From Flavobacterium sp. AED (GTDB lineage Bacteria; Bacteroidota; Bacteroidia; Flavobacteriales; Flavobacteriaceae): a DNA stretch of 64,000 nt. The stretch covers positions 1,674,001 to 1,738,000 of the forward strand of contig NZ_JSYM01000001.1 of assembly GCF_000812945.1 (NCBI RefSeq), written 5' to 3'. Numbering within the stretch: position 1 is the stretch's first letter; every line of letters starts with the position of its first letter. Both the position numbers and the translations under genes were made by a program. The notes under the pieces are model-generated. The model saw nothing but the letters and a program-made list of their open reading frames with translations, searched no databases and had not been told where the DNA came from. Positions 36,892 to 45,660 of the stretch are shown in pieces.

Positions 36892-37980
36892 ATGAAACAG
36901 TATAAATTCATATTAAGCGGTGGTGGAACAGGCGGACATATTTATCCGGCAATTGCAATTGCCAATGAATTAAAATCTCGTTTTCCTAATGCCGAAATTC
37001 TTTTTGTAGGTGCCAATAATAAAATGGAAATGCAAAAAGTGCCTCAAGCAGGTTACAAAATCATAGGACTTTGGATTGCAGGATTACAACGAAGACTGAC
37101 ATTTGATAATGCGCTTTTTCCAATTAAATTGCTTTCAAGTTTATTGAAATCCAGAACAATAATCGCAGCGTTCAAACCGGATGTGGTTATTGGAACCGGA
37201 GGTTTTGCAAGCGGGCCTTTATTGCAGGTAGCTGGGATTGCAGGTATTCCAACAGTAATTCAAGAGCAAAATTCCTATCCTGGGATTACCAATAAATTAT
37301 TGAGTAAAAAAGCAAGTAAAATTTGTGTTGCATACGAAAATTTGGAACGATTTTTTCCAAAAGGAAAAATGATTTTGACCGGAAATCCAGTGCGTCAGGA
37401 TTTAATTGATATCGACAGTAAAAGAGCAGAAGCCATTCAATATTTTAATTTAGACTCTAAAAAGAAAACATTGTTAGTTCTTGGAGGAAGTCTTGGTGCG
37501 AGAAGAGTCAACCAATTAATCGAAAAAGAATTGGAAAATATTCTTTCTCAAAATGTTCAGGTGATTTGGCAATGCGGAAAATTATATTTAGAAGATTATA
37601 AAAAATATAACAAAGAAAATGTTCAGGTAGTCGCTTTTATAGAAAGAATGGATTTAGTTTATGCTGCTGCAGATGTTATTATTTCCCGAGCAGGAGCGTC
37701 ATCAGTTTCGGAGTTGTGCATTGTTGGGAAGCCAGTAATTTTTATTCCTTCACCAAATGTAGCTGAAGATCATCAAACTAAAAATGCTCAAGCCATTGTT
37801 GATAAAAAAGGAGCGTTAATACTCAAAGAATCAGAGCTTGATTCGCAATTTGGTCTTGTTTTTGAAGCCTTATTGAAAGATCAGGGAAAACAAAATCAGT
37901 TGAGTGAAAATATAAAACAATTGGCTATGCCAGAGGCAACAAAACAAATTGTTGACGAAATTGTGAAGTTGATTAAATAG
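36892..37980 (+). CDS. murG: UDP-GlcNAc:lipid I GlcNAc-transferase MurG
   Basis: A 362-residue GT28 enzyme making lipid II from lipid [16 protein letters not shown] at the N-terminus, [11 protein letters not shown], the nucleotide-binding [14 protein letters not shown] and the donor-site [13 protein letters not shown] are present. Confidence 0.96.
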   Translation: MKQYKFILSGGGTGGHIYPAIAIANELKSRFPNAEILFVGANNKMEMQKVPQAGYKIIGLWIAGLQRRLTFDNALFPIKLLSSLLKSRTIIAAFKPDVVIGTGGFASGPLLQVAGIAGIPTVIQEQNSYPGITNKLLSKKASKICVAYENLERFFPKGKMILTGNPVRQDLIDIDSKRAEAIQYFNLDSKKKTLLVLGGSLGARRVNQLIEKELENILSQNVQVIWQCGKLYLEDYKKYNKENVQVVAFIERMDLVYAAADVIISRAGASSVSELCIVGKPVIFIPSPNVAEDHQTKNAQAIVDKKGALILKESELDSQFGLVFEALLKDQGKQNQLSENIKQLAMPEATKQIVDEIVKLIK

Positions 37981-38016
37981 AAAGAACAAGATAATAGTGC
38001 AAAGACTTAAAATAAT

Positions 38017-39366
38017 ATGAACTTAAATCAAATACATAACGTCTATTTTATAGGAATTGGAGGTATAGGCATGAGTAATCTGGCTCGTTATTTCAAGAAT
38101 TTGGGAAAACAAGTCTCTGGTTACGATAAAACGCCTTCTGCACTTACCAATGAATTAATAGAAAGTGGAATTTCAATTCATTTTGAAGATAGTATCGATT
38201 TAATTCCTGCAGATTTTTACGTAGAGAATACTTTGGTGATTATTACCCCTGCAGTTCCAAAAGCACATTCAGAGTGGAATTATTTTTTGGAAAGAGATTT
38301 TCAGGTAAAAAAAAGAGCGGAAGTTTTAGGGATAATTACAAAAGATACTTTTTGTTTTGCAGTAGCGGGAACACATGGAAAAACGACTACTTCAGGTATT
38401 TTAGGTCATGTTTTGCATGAAAGCGGTGCTGATGTTACTGCCTTTATTGGTGGAATTGTAGAAAATTACAATTCGAATTTAATAGGAAACGGAAAAACAG
38501 TAACTGTTGTTGAAGCAGATGAATTTGATCGTTCGTTTTTGCATTTACATCCTAATATAGCGTGTATTACATCAATGGATGCGGATCATTTGGATATTTA
38601 TGGAACCAGTGAAGCGATAGAAGAATCTTTTGTTGAATTTGCTTCTAAAGTAGAAGATAAGAGCAACCTTTTTATAACCAAAGAATTACCATTAGAAGGG
38701 ATTACATGTGCAGTAAATGAAGAGGCTGTTTTTAAAGCTTTTAATGTTAGAATAGGAAATGGTAGTTATGTTTTTGACGTACAGACGCCTACAGAGATAA
38801 TAAAAGATTTACATTTTGGATTACCAGGAAAACACAATTTGATGAATGCATTAATGGCTATTGCAATGGCAAATATATTCGGCACCCCAACCGATGCCAT
38901 TGCAAAAGCCATTGCATCATTCAAAGGAATTAAAAGAAGATTTTCGTACCAAATTAAAACGGATAAGTTAGTTTATATCGATGATTATGCACATCATCCA
39001 ACGGAAATAAATGCAGTGCATCAGGCGGTTAGGGAATTGTATCCAGACCAAAAAGTATTGGCAATTTTTCAACCACATTTATTCAGCAGAACGAGAGATT
39101 TTGCTGATGATTTTGCCAAAAGTTTGTCTGCCTTTGATGACGTTGTTTTATTAGATATTTATCCGGCCCGTGAATTGCCAATGGAAGGCATAAATTCACA
39201 ATGGTTGATGGATAAAATGACCAATAATCATAAAAAAATAGTCTCTAAAAGCGATTTAATACCAACAATTTTAGCTAGCGATGCTACCGTTATTGTAACT
39301 ATTGGAGCAGGAGATATTGGAGAATTAGTGCCATCCATTAAAAAAGCGATAAATGAAACTCTTTAA
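38017..39366 (+). CDS. murC: UDP-N-acetylmuramate:L-alanine ligase MurC
   Basis: A 449-residue Mur ligase with FIGIGGIGMSNLARY, ATP loop AGTHGKTTTSG, EADEFDRSF and IDDYAHHPTEI. It adds L-alanine to UDP-MurNAc, the first peptide step. It overlaps ftsQ by 14 bp. Confidence 0.96.
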   Translation: MNLNQIHNVYFIGIGGIGMSNLARYFKNLGKQVSGYDKTPSALTNELIESGISIHFEDSIDLIPADFYVENTLVIITPAVPKAHSEWNYFLERDFQVKKRAEVLGIITKDTFCFAVAGTHGKTTTSGILGHVLHESGADVTAFIGGIVENYNSNLIGNGKTVTVVEADEFDRSFLHLHPNIACITSMDADHLDIYGTSEAIEESFVEFASKVEDKSNLFITKELPLEGITCAVNEEAVFKAFNVRIGNGSYVFDVQTPTEIIKDLHFGLPGKHNLMNALMAIAMANIFGTPTDAIAKAIASFKGIKRRFSYQIKTDKLVYIDDYAHHPTEINAVHQAVRELYPDQKVLAIFQPHLFSRTRDFADDFAKSLSAFDDVVLLDIYPARELPMEGINSQWLMDKMTNNHKKIVSKSDLIPTILASDATVIVTIGAGDIGELVPSIKKAINETL

Positions 39367-40075
39367 TTGGACAAATATTCGGTTAATACTAATGTTTATA
39401 GTAGTAATTTTTCTGTTTTCGTTTACGTCAAATCGAAATAAAAACAGAAAATTGACTAAATCTGTAGTGGTTTTTGTTGGAGAGAATGCGCCTTTTGTTA
39501 AACAGGAAACGGTTAATAAATTGTTAATAGAAAATAATAGAGATGCATCAAGCATTCAAAAAGTTAATTTAGATTTGAATAAACTGGAAAGAAGTCTAGA
39601 TGCACAAGAAATGATTGAAAAATCAGATGTATTTGTGAGTATTGACGGTGTGTTGAAAGCAGTAGTAAAACAAAAAACTCCTATAGCTAGAGTTTTTGAT
39701 GATGGTGGTTCTTTTTATATTGATTACGAGGGGAATAGAATGCCATTGTCAACTAATTTTACAGCGAGAGTTCCACTTGTATCCGGGGGGATAAATAAAA
39801 AAAATAACGAAGATTTAGCCGACTTATTTCGAGCAATCTATGACGATGCGTTTTTGAAAAAAAACATCATTGGGATTGAAATTATGCCGAATGGTAGCTT
39901 AAAAATGCTCAATAGAAATTTTGATTATCAAATTGATTTTGGTAGAATGATAAATGTAGAGCGAAAATTTAAGAATTATAAAGCTTTTTTTCAAAAAGCG
40001 GTTTTAGATAGTTCGTTGTATAAATATAAAAAGATTGATCTCCGATTTACGGAACAAGTAGTTTGCACTAAATAA
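39353..40075 (+). CDS. ftsQ: Cell division protein FtsQ/DivIB
   Basis: A 240-residue bitopic protein with one transmembrane helix at 9-26 (LILMFIVVIFLFSF) and a periplasmic part with a POTRA-like region (FVKQETVNKLLIENNRD) and a beta domain (GIEIMPNGSLKMLNRNFDYQ, then KKIDLRFTEQVVCT). Divisome scaffold with FtsL. Recognised mainly by position between murC and ftsA, plus topology. Confidence 0.9.
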   Translation: MKLFNWTNIRLILMFIVVIFLFSFTSNRNKNRKLTKSVVVFVGENAPFVKQETVNKLLIENNRDASSIQKVNLDLNKLERSLDAQEMIEKSDVFVSIDGVLKAVVKQKTPIARVFDDGGSFYIDYEGNRMPLSTNFTARVPLVSGGINKKNNEDLADLFRAIYDDAFLKKNIIGIEIMPNGSLKMLNRNFDYQIDFGRMINVERKFKNYKAFFQKAVLDSSLYKYKKIDLRFTEQVVCTK

Positions 40076-40081
40076 TAGATA

Positions 40082-41464
40082 ATGGAAAAAGAGAATATTG
40101 CAGTAGGTCTAGATATTGGGACAACTAAAATAGTTGCCATGATAGGCAAGAAGAATGAATATGGGAAACTAGAAATTTTAGGTGTAGGAAAATCTAAAAG
40201 TTTAGGTGTGGCCAGAGGCGTTGTAAATAACATCACTCAAACCATACAATCAATACAACAAGCGATACAAGAAGCCGAAAATAATTCAGGCTATAAAATA
40301 AAAGATGTAGTGGTGGGAATTGCGGGTCAACATATCCGTAGTATTCAACATACAGATTATATAAGCAGAAACAATCCAGAAGAAGTAATTGGAGGGAATG
40401 ATATTCAGCTTTTGATTGACCAAGTAAATAAATTAGCAATGTTACCTGGCGAAGAAATAATTCATGTTTTGCCACAAGAATTTAAAATTGACGGACAATC
40501 TGAAATTAAAGAGCCTATAGGGATGTACGGTGGAAGATTAGAGTCTAGTTTTCATGTTGTAGTAGGACAAGCCTCATCAATACGTAATGTAGGCAGATGT
40601 ATTCAAAGTTCAGGAATTGAATTGTCAGGTTTAACCTTGGAACCATTAGCTTCGGCAGATGCAGTTTTGAGTCAGGAAGAAAAAGAAGCAGGAGTTGCAC
40701 TTATTGATATAGGTGGTGGAACAACTGATTTAGCCATTTTCAAAGATGGTATTATTCGCCATACAGCGGTAATTCCTTTTGGAGGAAATGTAATTACAGA
40801 TGATATTAAAGAAGGATGTTCTATAATTGAAAAGCAAGCTGAATTATTGAAAGTTAAATTTGGATCTGCTTGGCCGGGGGAAAATAAAGACAACGAAATT
40901 GTTTCTATCCCAGGATTGAGAGGCAGAGAACCAAAAGAAATTTCATTAAAGAATCTTTCTAAAATTATTCATGCCCGTGTTGTTGAAATTATAGATCAAG
41001 TTTTTACGGAAGTGAAAGCATACGGACACGAAGATCCCCGTAAAAAACTAATCGCAGGGATAGTGCTTACTGGTGGCGGTGCTCAATTGAAACACATCAA
41101 ACAGTTAGTAGAGTATATCACAGGAATGGATACGAGAATAGGATATCCAAACGAGCATTTGGCTGGAAATTCAGATGAGGAGATTTCAAGTCCTTTATAT
41201 GCTACTGCAGTTGGATTGGTAATGAACAGCATCGAAAACAAAACGCAAAGTGCGGTTAGAATGGATGCTATCGAACCACCAAAAGCGCCAGTGTACAGAC
41301 AACCAGTTGTTCAAGCGCCAGTGATTGAGGTTTCTGAAGAAGAAGTTGAGGAAGAGGCACGAAACACTAATGAAAAACAGAATTCGACAGTAAACAGAAT
41401 TCAGAGAAATTTCTTCGACCGTTATGTGGATAAGATTAAGGATTTTTTAGATAACGCAGAATAA
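40082..41464 (+). CDS. ftsA: Cell division protein FtsA
   Basis: A 460-residue actin-like ATPase that tethers FtsZ to the membrane. VGLDIGTTKIVAMIG (phosphate 1), the SHS2-like 1C domain, ALIDIGGGTTDLAIF (phosphate 2) and VLTGGGAQLKHI (adenosine) are intact. It ends in an amphipathic membrane-targeting helix (NFFDRYVDKIKDFLDN) after an acidic, Pro-rich linker. Confidence 0.95.
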   Translation: MEKENIAVGLDIGTTKIVAMIGKKNEYGKLEILGVGKSKSLGVARGVVNNITQTIQSIQQAIQEAENNSGYKIKDVVVGIAGQHIRSIQHTDYISRNNPEEVIGGNDIQLLIDQVNKLAMLPGEEIIHVLPQEFKIDGQSEIKEPIGMYGGRLESSFHVVVGQASSIRNVGRCIQSSGIELSGLTLEPLASADAVLSQEEKEAGVALIDIGGGTTDLAIFKDGIIRHTAVIPFGGNVITDDIKEGCSIIEKQAELLKVKFGSAWPGENKDNEIVSIPGLRGREPKEISLKNLSKIIHARVVEIIDQVFTEVKAYGHEDPRKKLIAGIVLTGGGAQLKHIKQLVEYITGMDTRIGYPNEHLAGNSDEEISSPLYATAVGLVMNSIENKTQSAVRMDAIEPPKAPVYRQPVVQAPVIEVSEEEVEEEARNTNEKQNSTVNRIQRNFFDRYVDKIKDFLDNAE

Positions 41465-41517
41465 GGGCAGTGCCCAAAAACACAATAATTAATAATAAAT
41501 ATCAAAAACCAAATAAA

Positions 41518-43473
41518 ATGATGAGCAACTCAGAATTTGGAAGTATTTCATTTGATTTACCAAAGAACCAATCAAATGTAATAAAAGTTATTGGTGTAGG
41601 TGGAGGCGGTAGTAACGCCATAAATCACATGTTTAAACAAGGAATCAAAGGTGTGGATTTTATCGTATGTAATACGGATTCTCAGGCCTTACAAAGCAGT
41701 TCTGTGCCTAACAAAATACAGTTAGGAGTACATTTAACTGAAGGACTTGGTGCTGGAGCAAATCCAGATGTAGGTCAGCAATCAGCTATTGAAAGTATTT
41801 CCGAGATTGAAAAAATGTTGGACCGCAATACTAAAATGGTGTTCATCACTGCCGGAATGGGTGGTGGAACTGGAACTGGAGCTGCACCAGTAATCGCGCA
41901 ATTGGCTAAAGAAAGAGATATTCTTACTGTAGGGATTGTTACATTACCTTTCTTATTTGAAGGGAAAGTGCGTCAGGAACAAGCATTAATTGGGATAGAA
42001 AAGTTACGTAAACAAGTCGATTCTTTAATTGTTATCAATAATAACAAATTAAGAGAAGTGTATGGAAATCTTGGTTTCAAAGCTGGGTTTTCAAAAGCAG
42101 ACGAAGTTTTGGCGACAGCCTCAAGAGGAATTGCTGAAGTAATCACGCATCACTATACTCAAAATATCGATTTAAGAGATGCCAAAACAGTATTGTTTAA
42201 TAGCGGAACGGCTATTATGGGATCTTCTGTTTCTTCAGGTGAAAATAGAGCTAAGGAAGCAATTATTGCTGCTTTAGATTCTCCTTTGTTAAATGATAAT
42301 AAAATTACTGGTGCCAAAAACGTATTGTTGCTTATCGTTTCTGGAACTAATGAAATTACAATTGACGAAATTGGAGAAATCAATGATCATATTCAAGTTG
42401 AAGCAGGTCATAATGCTAATATTATCATGGGGGTTGGTGAAGACGAATCGCTTGGAGATGCTATTGCAGTGACTATAATCGCTACAGGTTTTGATATTGA
42501 ACAACAAAATGAAATCGTAAATACAGAGCCAAAAAAAATCATTCATACATTAGAAGATGAGCAAAGAAGTGTTCATAATCTAAGTAATAAAACGGTTACT
42601 GCATTCGATTTGAATACAGAATCTCCAGTTTCTAATTCAAATGAAAGAATTGTTTTCGATTTGTTAGAAGAAACTGCAGTTGCGCCTGAACCAGTGGTAA
42701 CAATACCAACACCAGCGCCAACAATCAATAAAGAAGAGTTGATGGTTATGTCTGAATTTATTAAAAATTTAGATGTTACTTTCGAAATCGTTTCTCCTAT
42801 TACTGATATTGATTTCACAATCACATCACCTGTAGCCGAAGTTAAAGAAGTAAAAGCGGTACAGCCAAAAGTTATCGAAAGACAAGAACAAACTACTTTT
42901 TCTTTTGATTTGCCACTTTTCAAAACAGAGCCAGTAGCACAAGTTGAGGAAAATAAAGTTTTGTTTGAGCTAACGAATGAAACTCGTGATATTAAAGTAA
43001 ATGAAGCAGTTCAGTTTGTCCCGGTAACGGAATTGACTGATAACGGAATTATCAAATATTCTCTTGAAGAATATATGGAACCAGAGAATGATTTCATGGC
43101 TAAGCCAGTTGCTAAAACTCCAGAAGTTGTTATTCCGGCGGAGTTGAATATTACAATGAAACAAGTGAATACACCAGTAAATACGCCTGTAGATTTTGAT
43201 GCTATTTCTCCTATGGAAATGACAATCGAAGAATCATTGCGAATGAGAGCTGATGAAAGAAGAAAAAAATTAAAAGAATTCAATTATAAGTTTCATAATA
43301 ATGTTTCTAAAATTGATGAGTATGAAAAAGAGCCTGCTTACAAAAGATTAGGAATAGACATTTCAAACAATCAAACTAATAATACAAATTCGAGAATTTC
43401 TGTTGGAACAGACAGCAACAATGATCTACAGTTGCGTTCTAATAACTCGTATTTGCATGACAATGTAGATTAA
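41518..43473 (+). CDS. ftsZ: Cell division protein FtsZ, long C-terminal linker
   Basis: About 651 residues, against 383 in E. coli. The GTPase core (residues about 20-330) has IGVGGGGSNAINHM, GMGGGTGTGAAPVIA and the T7-loop region. The remainder is a ~280-residue acidic, Pro/Val/Thr-rich linker, then a helical segment (RMRADERRKKLKEFNYKFHN) and KEPAYKRLG, which may be the conserved peptide that binds FtsA. I choose the ATG pair at 41518/41521 rather than a GTG at 41470, because the extra 16 residues are not family-like. Confidence 0.95.
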   Translation: MMSNSEFGSISFDLPKNQSNVIKVIGVGGGGSNAINHMFKQGIKGVDFIVCNTDSQALQSSSVPNKIQLGVHLTEGLGAGANPDVGQQSAIESISEIEKMLDRNTKMVFITAGMGGGTGTGAAPVIAQLAKERDILTVGIVTLPFLFEGKVRQEQALIGIEKLRKQVDSLIVINNNKLREVYGNLGFKAGFSKADEVLATASRGIAEVITHHYTQNIDLRDAKTVLFNSGTAIMGSSVSSGENRAKEAIIAALDSPLLNDNKITGAKNVLLLIVSGTNEITIDEIGEINDHIQVEAGHNANIIMGVGEDESLGDAIAVTIIATGFDIEQQNEIVNTEPKKIIHTLEDEQRSVHNLSNKTVTAFDLNTESPVSNSNERIVFDLLEETAVAPEPVVTIPTPAPTINKEELMVMSEFIKNLDVTFEIVSPITDIDFTITSPVAEVKEVKAVQPKVIERQEQTTFSFDLPLFKTEPVAQVEENKVLFELTNETRDIKVNEAVQFVPVTELTDNGIIKYSLEEYMEPENDFMAKPVAKTPEVVIPAELNITMKQVNTPVNTPVDFDAISPMEMTIEESLRMRADERRKKLKEFNYKFHNNVSKIDEYEKEPAYKRLGIDISNNQTNNTNSRISVGTDSNNDLQLRSNNSYLHDNVD

Positions 43474-43497
43474 CTAACTCAAACCAAAATGAGACAG

Positions 43498-43533
43498 CCC
43501 GAAAATTCAATTTAATTTTCGGGTTATTTTTTT
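43498..43533 (+). terminator. Terminator of the dcw cluster
   Basis: Stem CCCGAAAATT/AATTTTCGGG, 6-base loop, then a T run, 24 bases after ftsZ. Confidence 0.85.
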
Positions 43534-43557
43534 GTGTAGTGAGAACAAAGCAATCTA

Positions 43558-43588
43558 TTGTTAATTCCAGTAAATTTCTTTAAATTTG
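43558..43588 (+). promoter_or_regulatory. Promoter of the YqeY gene
   Basis: TTG at 43558-43560 and TAAATTTG at 43581-43588 are 20 bases apart, an exact fit to the Bacteroidota consensus. The transcript would carry a leader of about 220 bases holding the repeat-like element. Confidence 0.65.
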
Positions 43589-43590
43589 CC

Positions 43591-43733
43591 GGGCCTTAAT
43601 CCAGCTGTCGTTTCAAGCTTTTTCTCGAAAATGCTTTTTTCTAAGTACTTAAAAGAGCTTCTAAAGTCGCTTTTTAAGTCCAAGAAAAAATACATTTTCT
43701 CCTAAAAAGGCTTTTCACTACCATCTGGGGCAT
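43591..43733 (+). repeat. Intergenic repeat-like element in the YqeY leader
   Basis: Non-coding block beginning GGGCCTTAATCCAGCTGTCG and ending CACTACCATCTGGGGC, with internal complementary stretches (AAAAGAGCTTCTAAAGTCG region). Its outline resembles the element at 14109, and the terminal strings look like those of dispersed Flavobacterium repeats, from memory. It is followed by two AATCGATTAA words (43769 and 43785) 16 bp apart. Confidence 0.4.
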
Positions 43734-43814
43734 TAAAAAGCAGTTGTTTTCATAATTAGCATTTCAACAATCGATTAAACAAATAATCGATTAACCAAAT
43801 TAACAATAAAGAAT

Positions 43815-44264
43815 ATGAGTTTATCAGTACAAATCATGGACGAAATGAAAACCGCCATGAGAGCCAAAGATACAGTTGCATTAGAAGCTTTAAGAGCTAT
43901 AAAATCTGAAATCCTATTAGCTCAGACAGCATCAGGATCAAAAGAAGAAATAACGGAAGACGACGAGGTTAAATTGCTTCAAAGATTAGTAAAAACACGT
44001 AAAGAAAGTGCCAGAATTTTTACAGAACAAAACCGTTTGGATTTAGCTGAACCAGAATTGGCTCAAATTGCAGTAATCGAAAAATTCTTACCGGCACAAT
44101 TGAGTGAAGCAGAAGTAGAAACAGTGATTGCAAAAATTATCGCTGAAACTGGAGCTGCTGGTATTGCTTCAATGGGAAAAGTGATGGGATTGGCTGCTGC
44201 ACAATTAGGTGGAACTGCTGAAGGAAAAACCATTTCTACAATAGTTAAAAAATTATTGACATAA
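43815..44264 (+). CDS. GatB/YqeY domain protein
   Basis: A 149-residue protein made only of the YqeY domain (MDEMKTAMRAKDTVALEALR, then IEKFLPAQLSEAEV and GKVMGLAAAQLGGTAEGKTI). The same fold forms the tail of GatB in the tRNA-dependent amidotransferase, where it contacts tRNA. The free-standing protein has no firmly established role. Confidence 0.9.
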   Translation: MSLSVQIMDEMKTAMRAKDTVALEALRAIKSEILLAQTASGSKEEITEDDEVKLLQRLVKTRKESARIFTEQNRLDLAEPELAQIAVIEKFLPAQLSEAEVETVIAKIIAETGAAGIASMGKVMGLAAAQLGGTAEGKTISTIVKKLLT

Positions 44265-44317
44265 AATAGTTATGATTTGTGATTTAAGAATTAGAATTTC
44301 AAAATCCTAAATCAAAT

Positions 44318-44391
44318 GGCTGCGTAGTTCAACTGGATAGAATATCAGATTTCGACTCTGAGGGTTGCAGGTTCGAACCCTGTCGCGGCCA
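44318..44391 (+). tRNA. tRNA-Arg (anticodon TCG)
   Basis: A 74-base cloverleaf: acceptor stem GGCTGCG with CGCGGCC (one G-U pair), anticodon stem TCAGA/TCTGA with loop TTTCGAC giving anticodon TCG, T arm GCAGG TTCGAAC CCTGT, discriminator A. CCA is not encoded. Confidence 0.92.
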
Positions 44392-44402
44392 CAAACACTA
44401 AC

Positions 44403-44458
44403 AAAAATACTCCAAAATAATTTCAAGTAAACTTGATTATTTTGGAGTATTTTTGTTT
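44403..44458 (+). terminator. Terminator after tRNA-Arg
   Basis: A long stem (19 bp, AAAAATACTCCAAAATAAT and its complement) with a 14-base loop and a T-rich end, 11 bases past the tRNA. Confidence 0.85.
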
Positions 44459-44476
44459 TAAAGAAGAAAAAAAAAT

Positions 44477-45277
44477 ATGACAGAACAACTTTTTATTTTT
44501 ATATTGTTTGGGGTATTATTTCTTGTAATAATTATTTTTAGAGTTCTGGAGCCTGCTTATCTCTTATTGTTCAATAAGCCATTTTATATTCATTGGTATC
44601 CTTTCTCTAAAATGTTAAAATCAAACCAACGAAAAATTTTAGTCGATGAATTTCCATTTTATAATAGACTTTCCTCTAAAAGGAAAATGTATTTTGAACA
44701 TCGGGTAAAAGAGGTTGTTGCAAGTTATAAGTTCGTAGGTAAAGAGATTATCATTACGGAACAAATGCAAATGTTAATTGCAGGAACTTATGTAATGCTA
44801 ACTTTTGGAATGAGAAATTATCTGGTCAGTTTATTCAATAAAATAATAATTTATCCTTCCAGTTATTTTTCGACCGTAAATCAAGCGTACCATAAAGGAG
44901 AATTTAATCCTAGAATGAAAGCCGTAGTTTTTTCATGGGATGATTTCTTATTGGGACATGCAACATCAAATGACAATATTAATCTTGGTTTACATGAGTT
45001 TTCACATGTACTGCATTTTCATTGTTTAAAAAGTAATGATCCAAGTGCCATTATTTTTTTTGATGAGTTCAATGAAGTGATAAAATATTACTCAGATCAA
45101 AATTTAAATAAAGAACTACAACAAAAAGGGTATTTTAGGCTGTATGCCTACGAAAACCAGTTTGAATTTTTATCGGTAATCTTAGAACACTTTTTTGAAA
45201 CACCTCATGTTTTTAAAACAACCCATCCTGAATTATACGCACATATTGCTAAGATGATCAATTTTAAAGAAGAATAG
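44477..45277 (+). CDS. Zinc-dependent peptidase, MtfA family
   Basis: A 266-residue protein with an N-terminal membrane helix (LFIFILFGVLFLVIIIF) and the M90 motif HEFSH (His173, Glu174, His177), followed by FFDEFNEV and a second region with YENQFEFLSVILEHFFETP. E. coli MtfA is soluble, modulates the glucose regulator Mlc and has peptidase activity; this homologue is membrane-anchored, as in other Bacteroidota. Its partner here is unknown. Confidence 0.87.
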   Translation: MTEQLFIFILFGVLFLVIIIFRVLEPAYLLLFNKPFYIHWYPFSKMLKSNQRKILVDEFPFYNRLSSKRKMYFEHRVKEVVASYKFVGKEIIITEQMQMLIAGTYVMLTFGMRNYLVSLFNKIIIYPSSYFSTVNQAYHKGEFNPRMKAVVFSWDDFLLGHATSNDNINLGLHEFSHVLHFHCLKSNDPSAIIFFDEFNEVIKYYSDQNLNKELQQKGYFRLYAYENQFEFLSVILEHFFETPHVFKTTHPELYAHIAKMINFKEE

Positions 45278-45437
45278 TTTAAATTAAATGGAAATAATTT
45301 CGAGTATAATTTTTTACTTTTTTTATCGGCATAATTTAGTTTTATATTTTATAATAAGTTCTTATTGATAAAAAACAGACATTAAGTCCTTAAAAAGAAA
45401 TCGTTATATAAAATGAAATAGTAATGCCATATTTTTA

Positions 45438-45445
45438 TATATTTG
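45438..45445 (+). promoter_or_regulatory. -7 box for the hybrid regulator gene
   Basis: TATATTTG lies 216 bases before the ATG at 45661, giving a long A+T-rich leader. The rest of the 380-bp gap (45278-45660) has only overlapping short frames of no recognisable coding character. Confidence 0.45.
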
Positions 45446-45660
45446 TCTATAATTGTTAAAATCATTTTATACTCAAAAGAAAATGATATTAGTTCTACAG
45501 AACAGCAACAATTACTACACTATTGGAATTATCATAATCAGGAATTATTTTGTAAGGTTAAGAAAGTCTCTAATCATGGATGTTATTATGGACATGATTT
45601 TAGAAAAATCTATTACAAGAATAACTGAAATTACTCTAAATTTTTATAATCATAAATCGT

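Noticed and set aside
41470..41517. GTG start giving FtsZ 16 more residues
   Set aside because: The ATG pair at 41518 begins the conserved N-terminus, and the extra residues are Lys/Asn-rich spacer translation.
43769..43794. Repeated AATCGATTAA words resembling a short CRISPR-like array
   Set aside because: Only two 10-bp copies 16 bp apart, with no spacer-length regularity and no cas genes.
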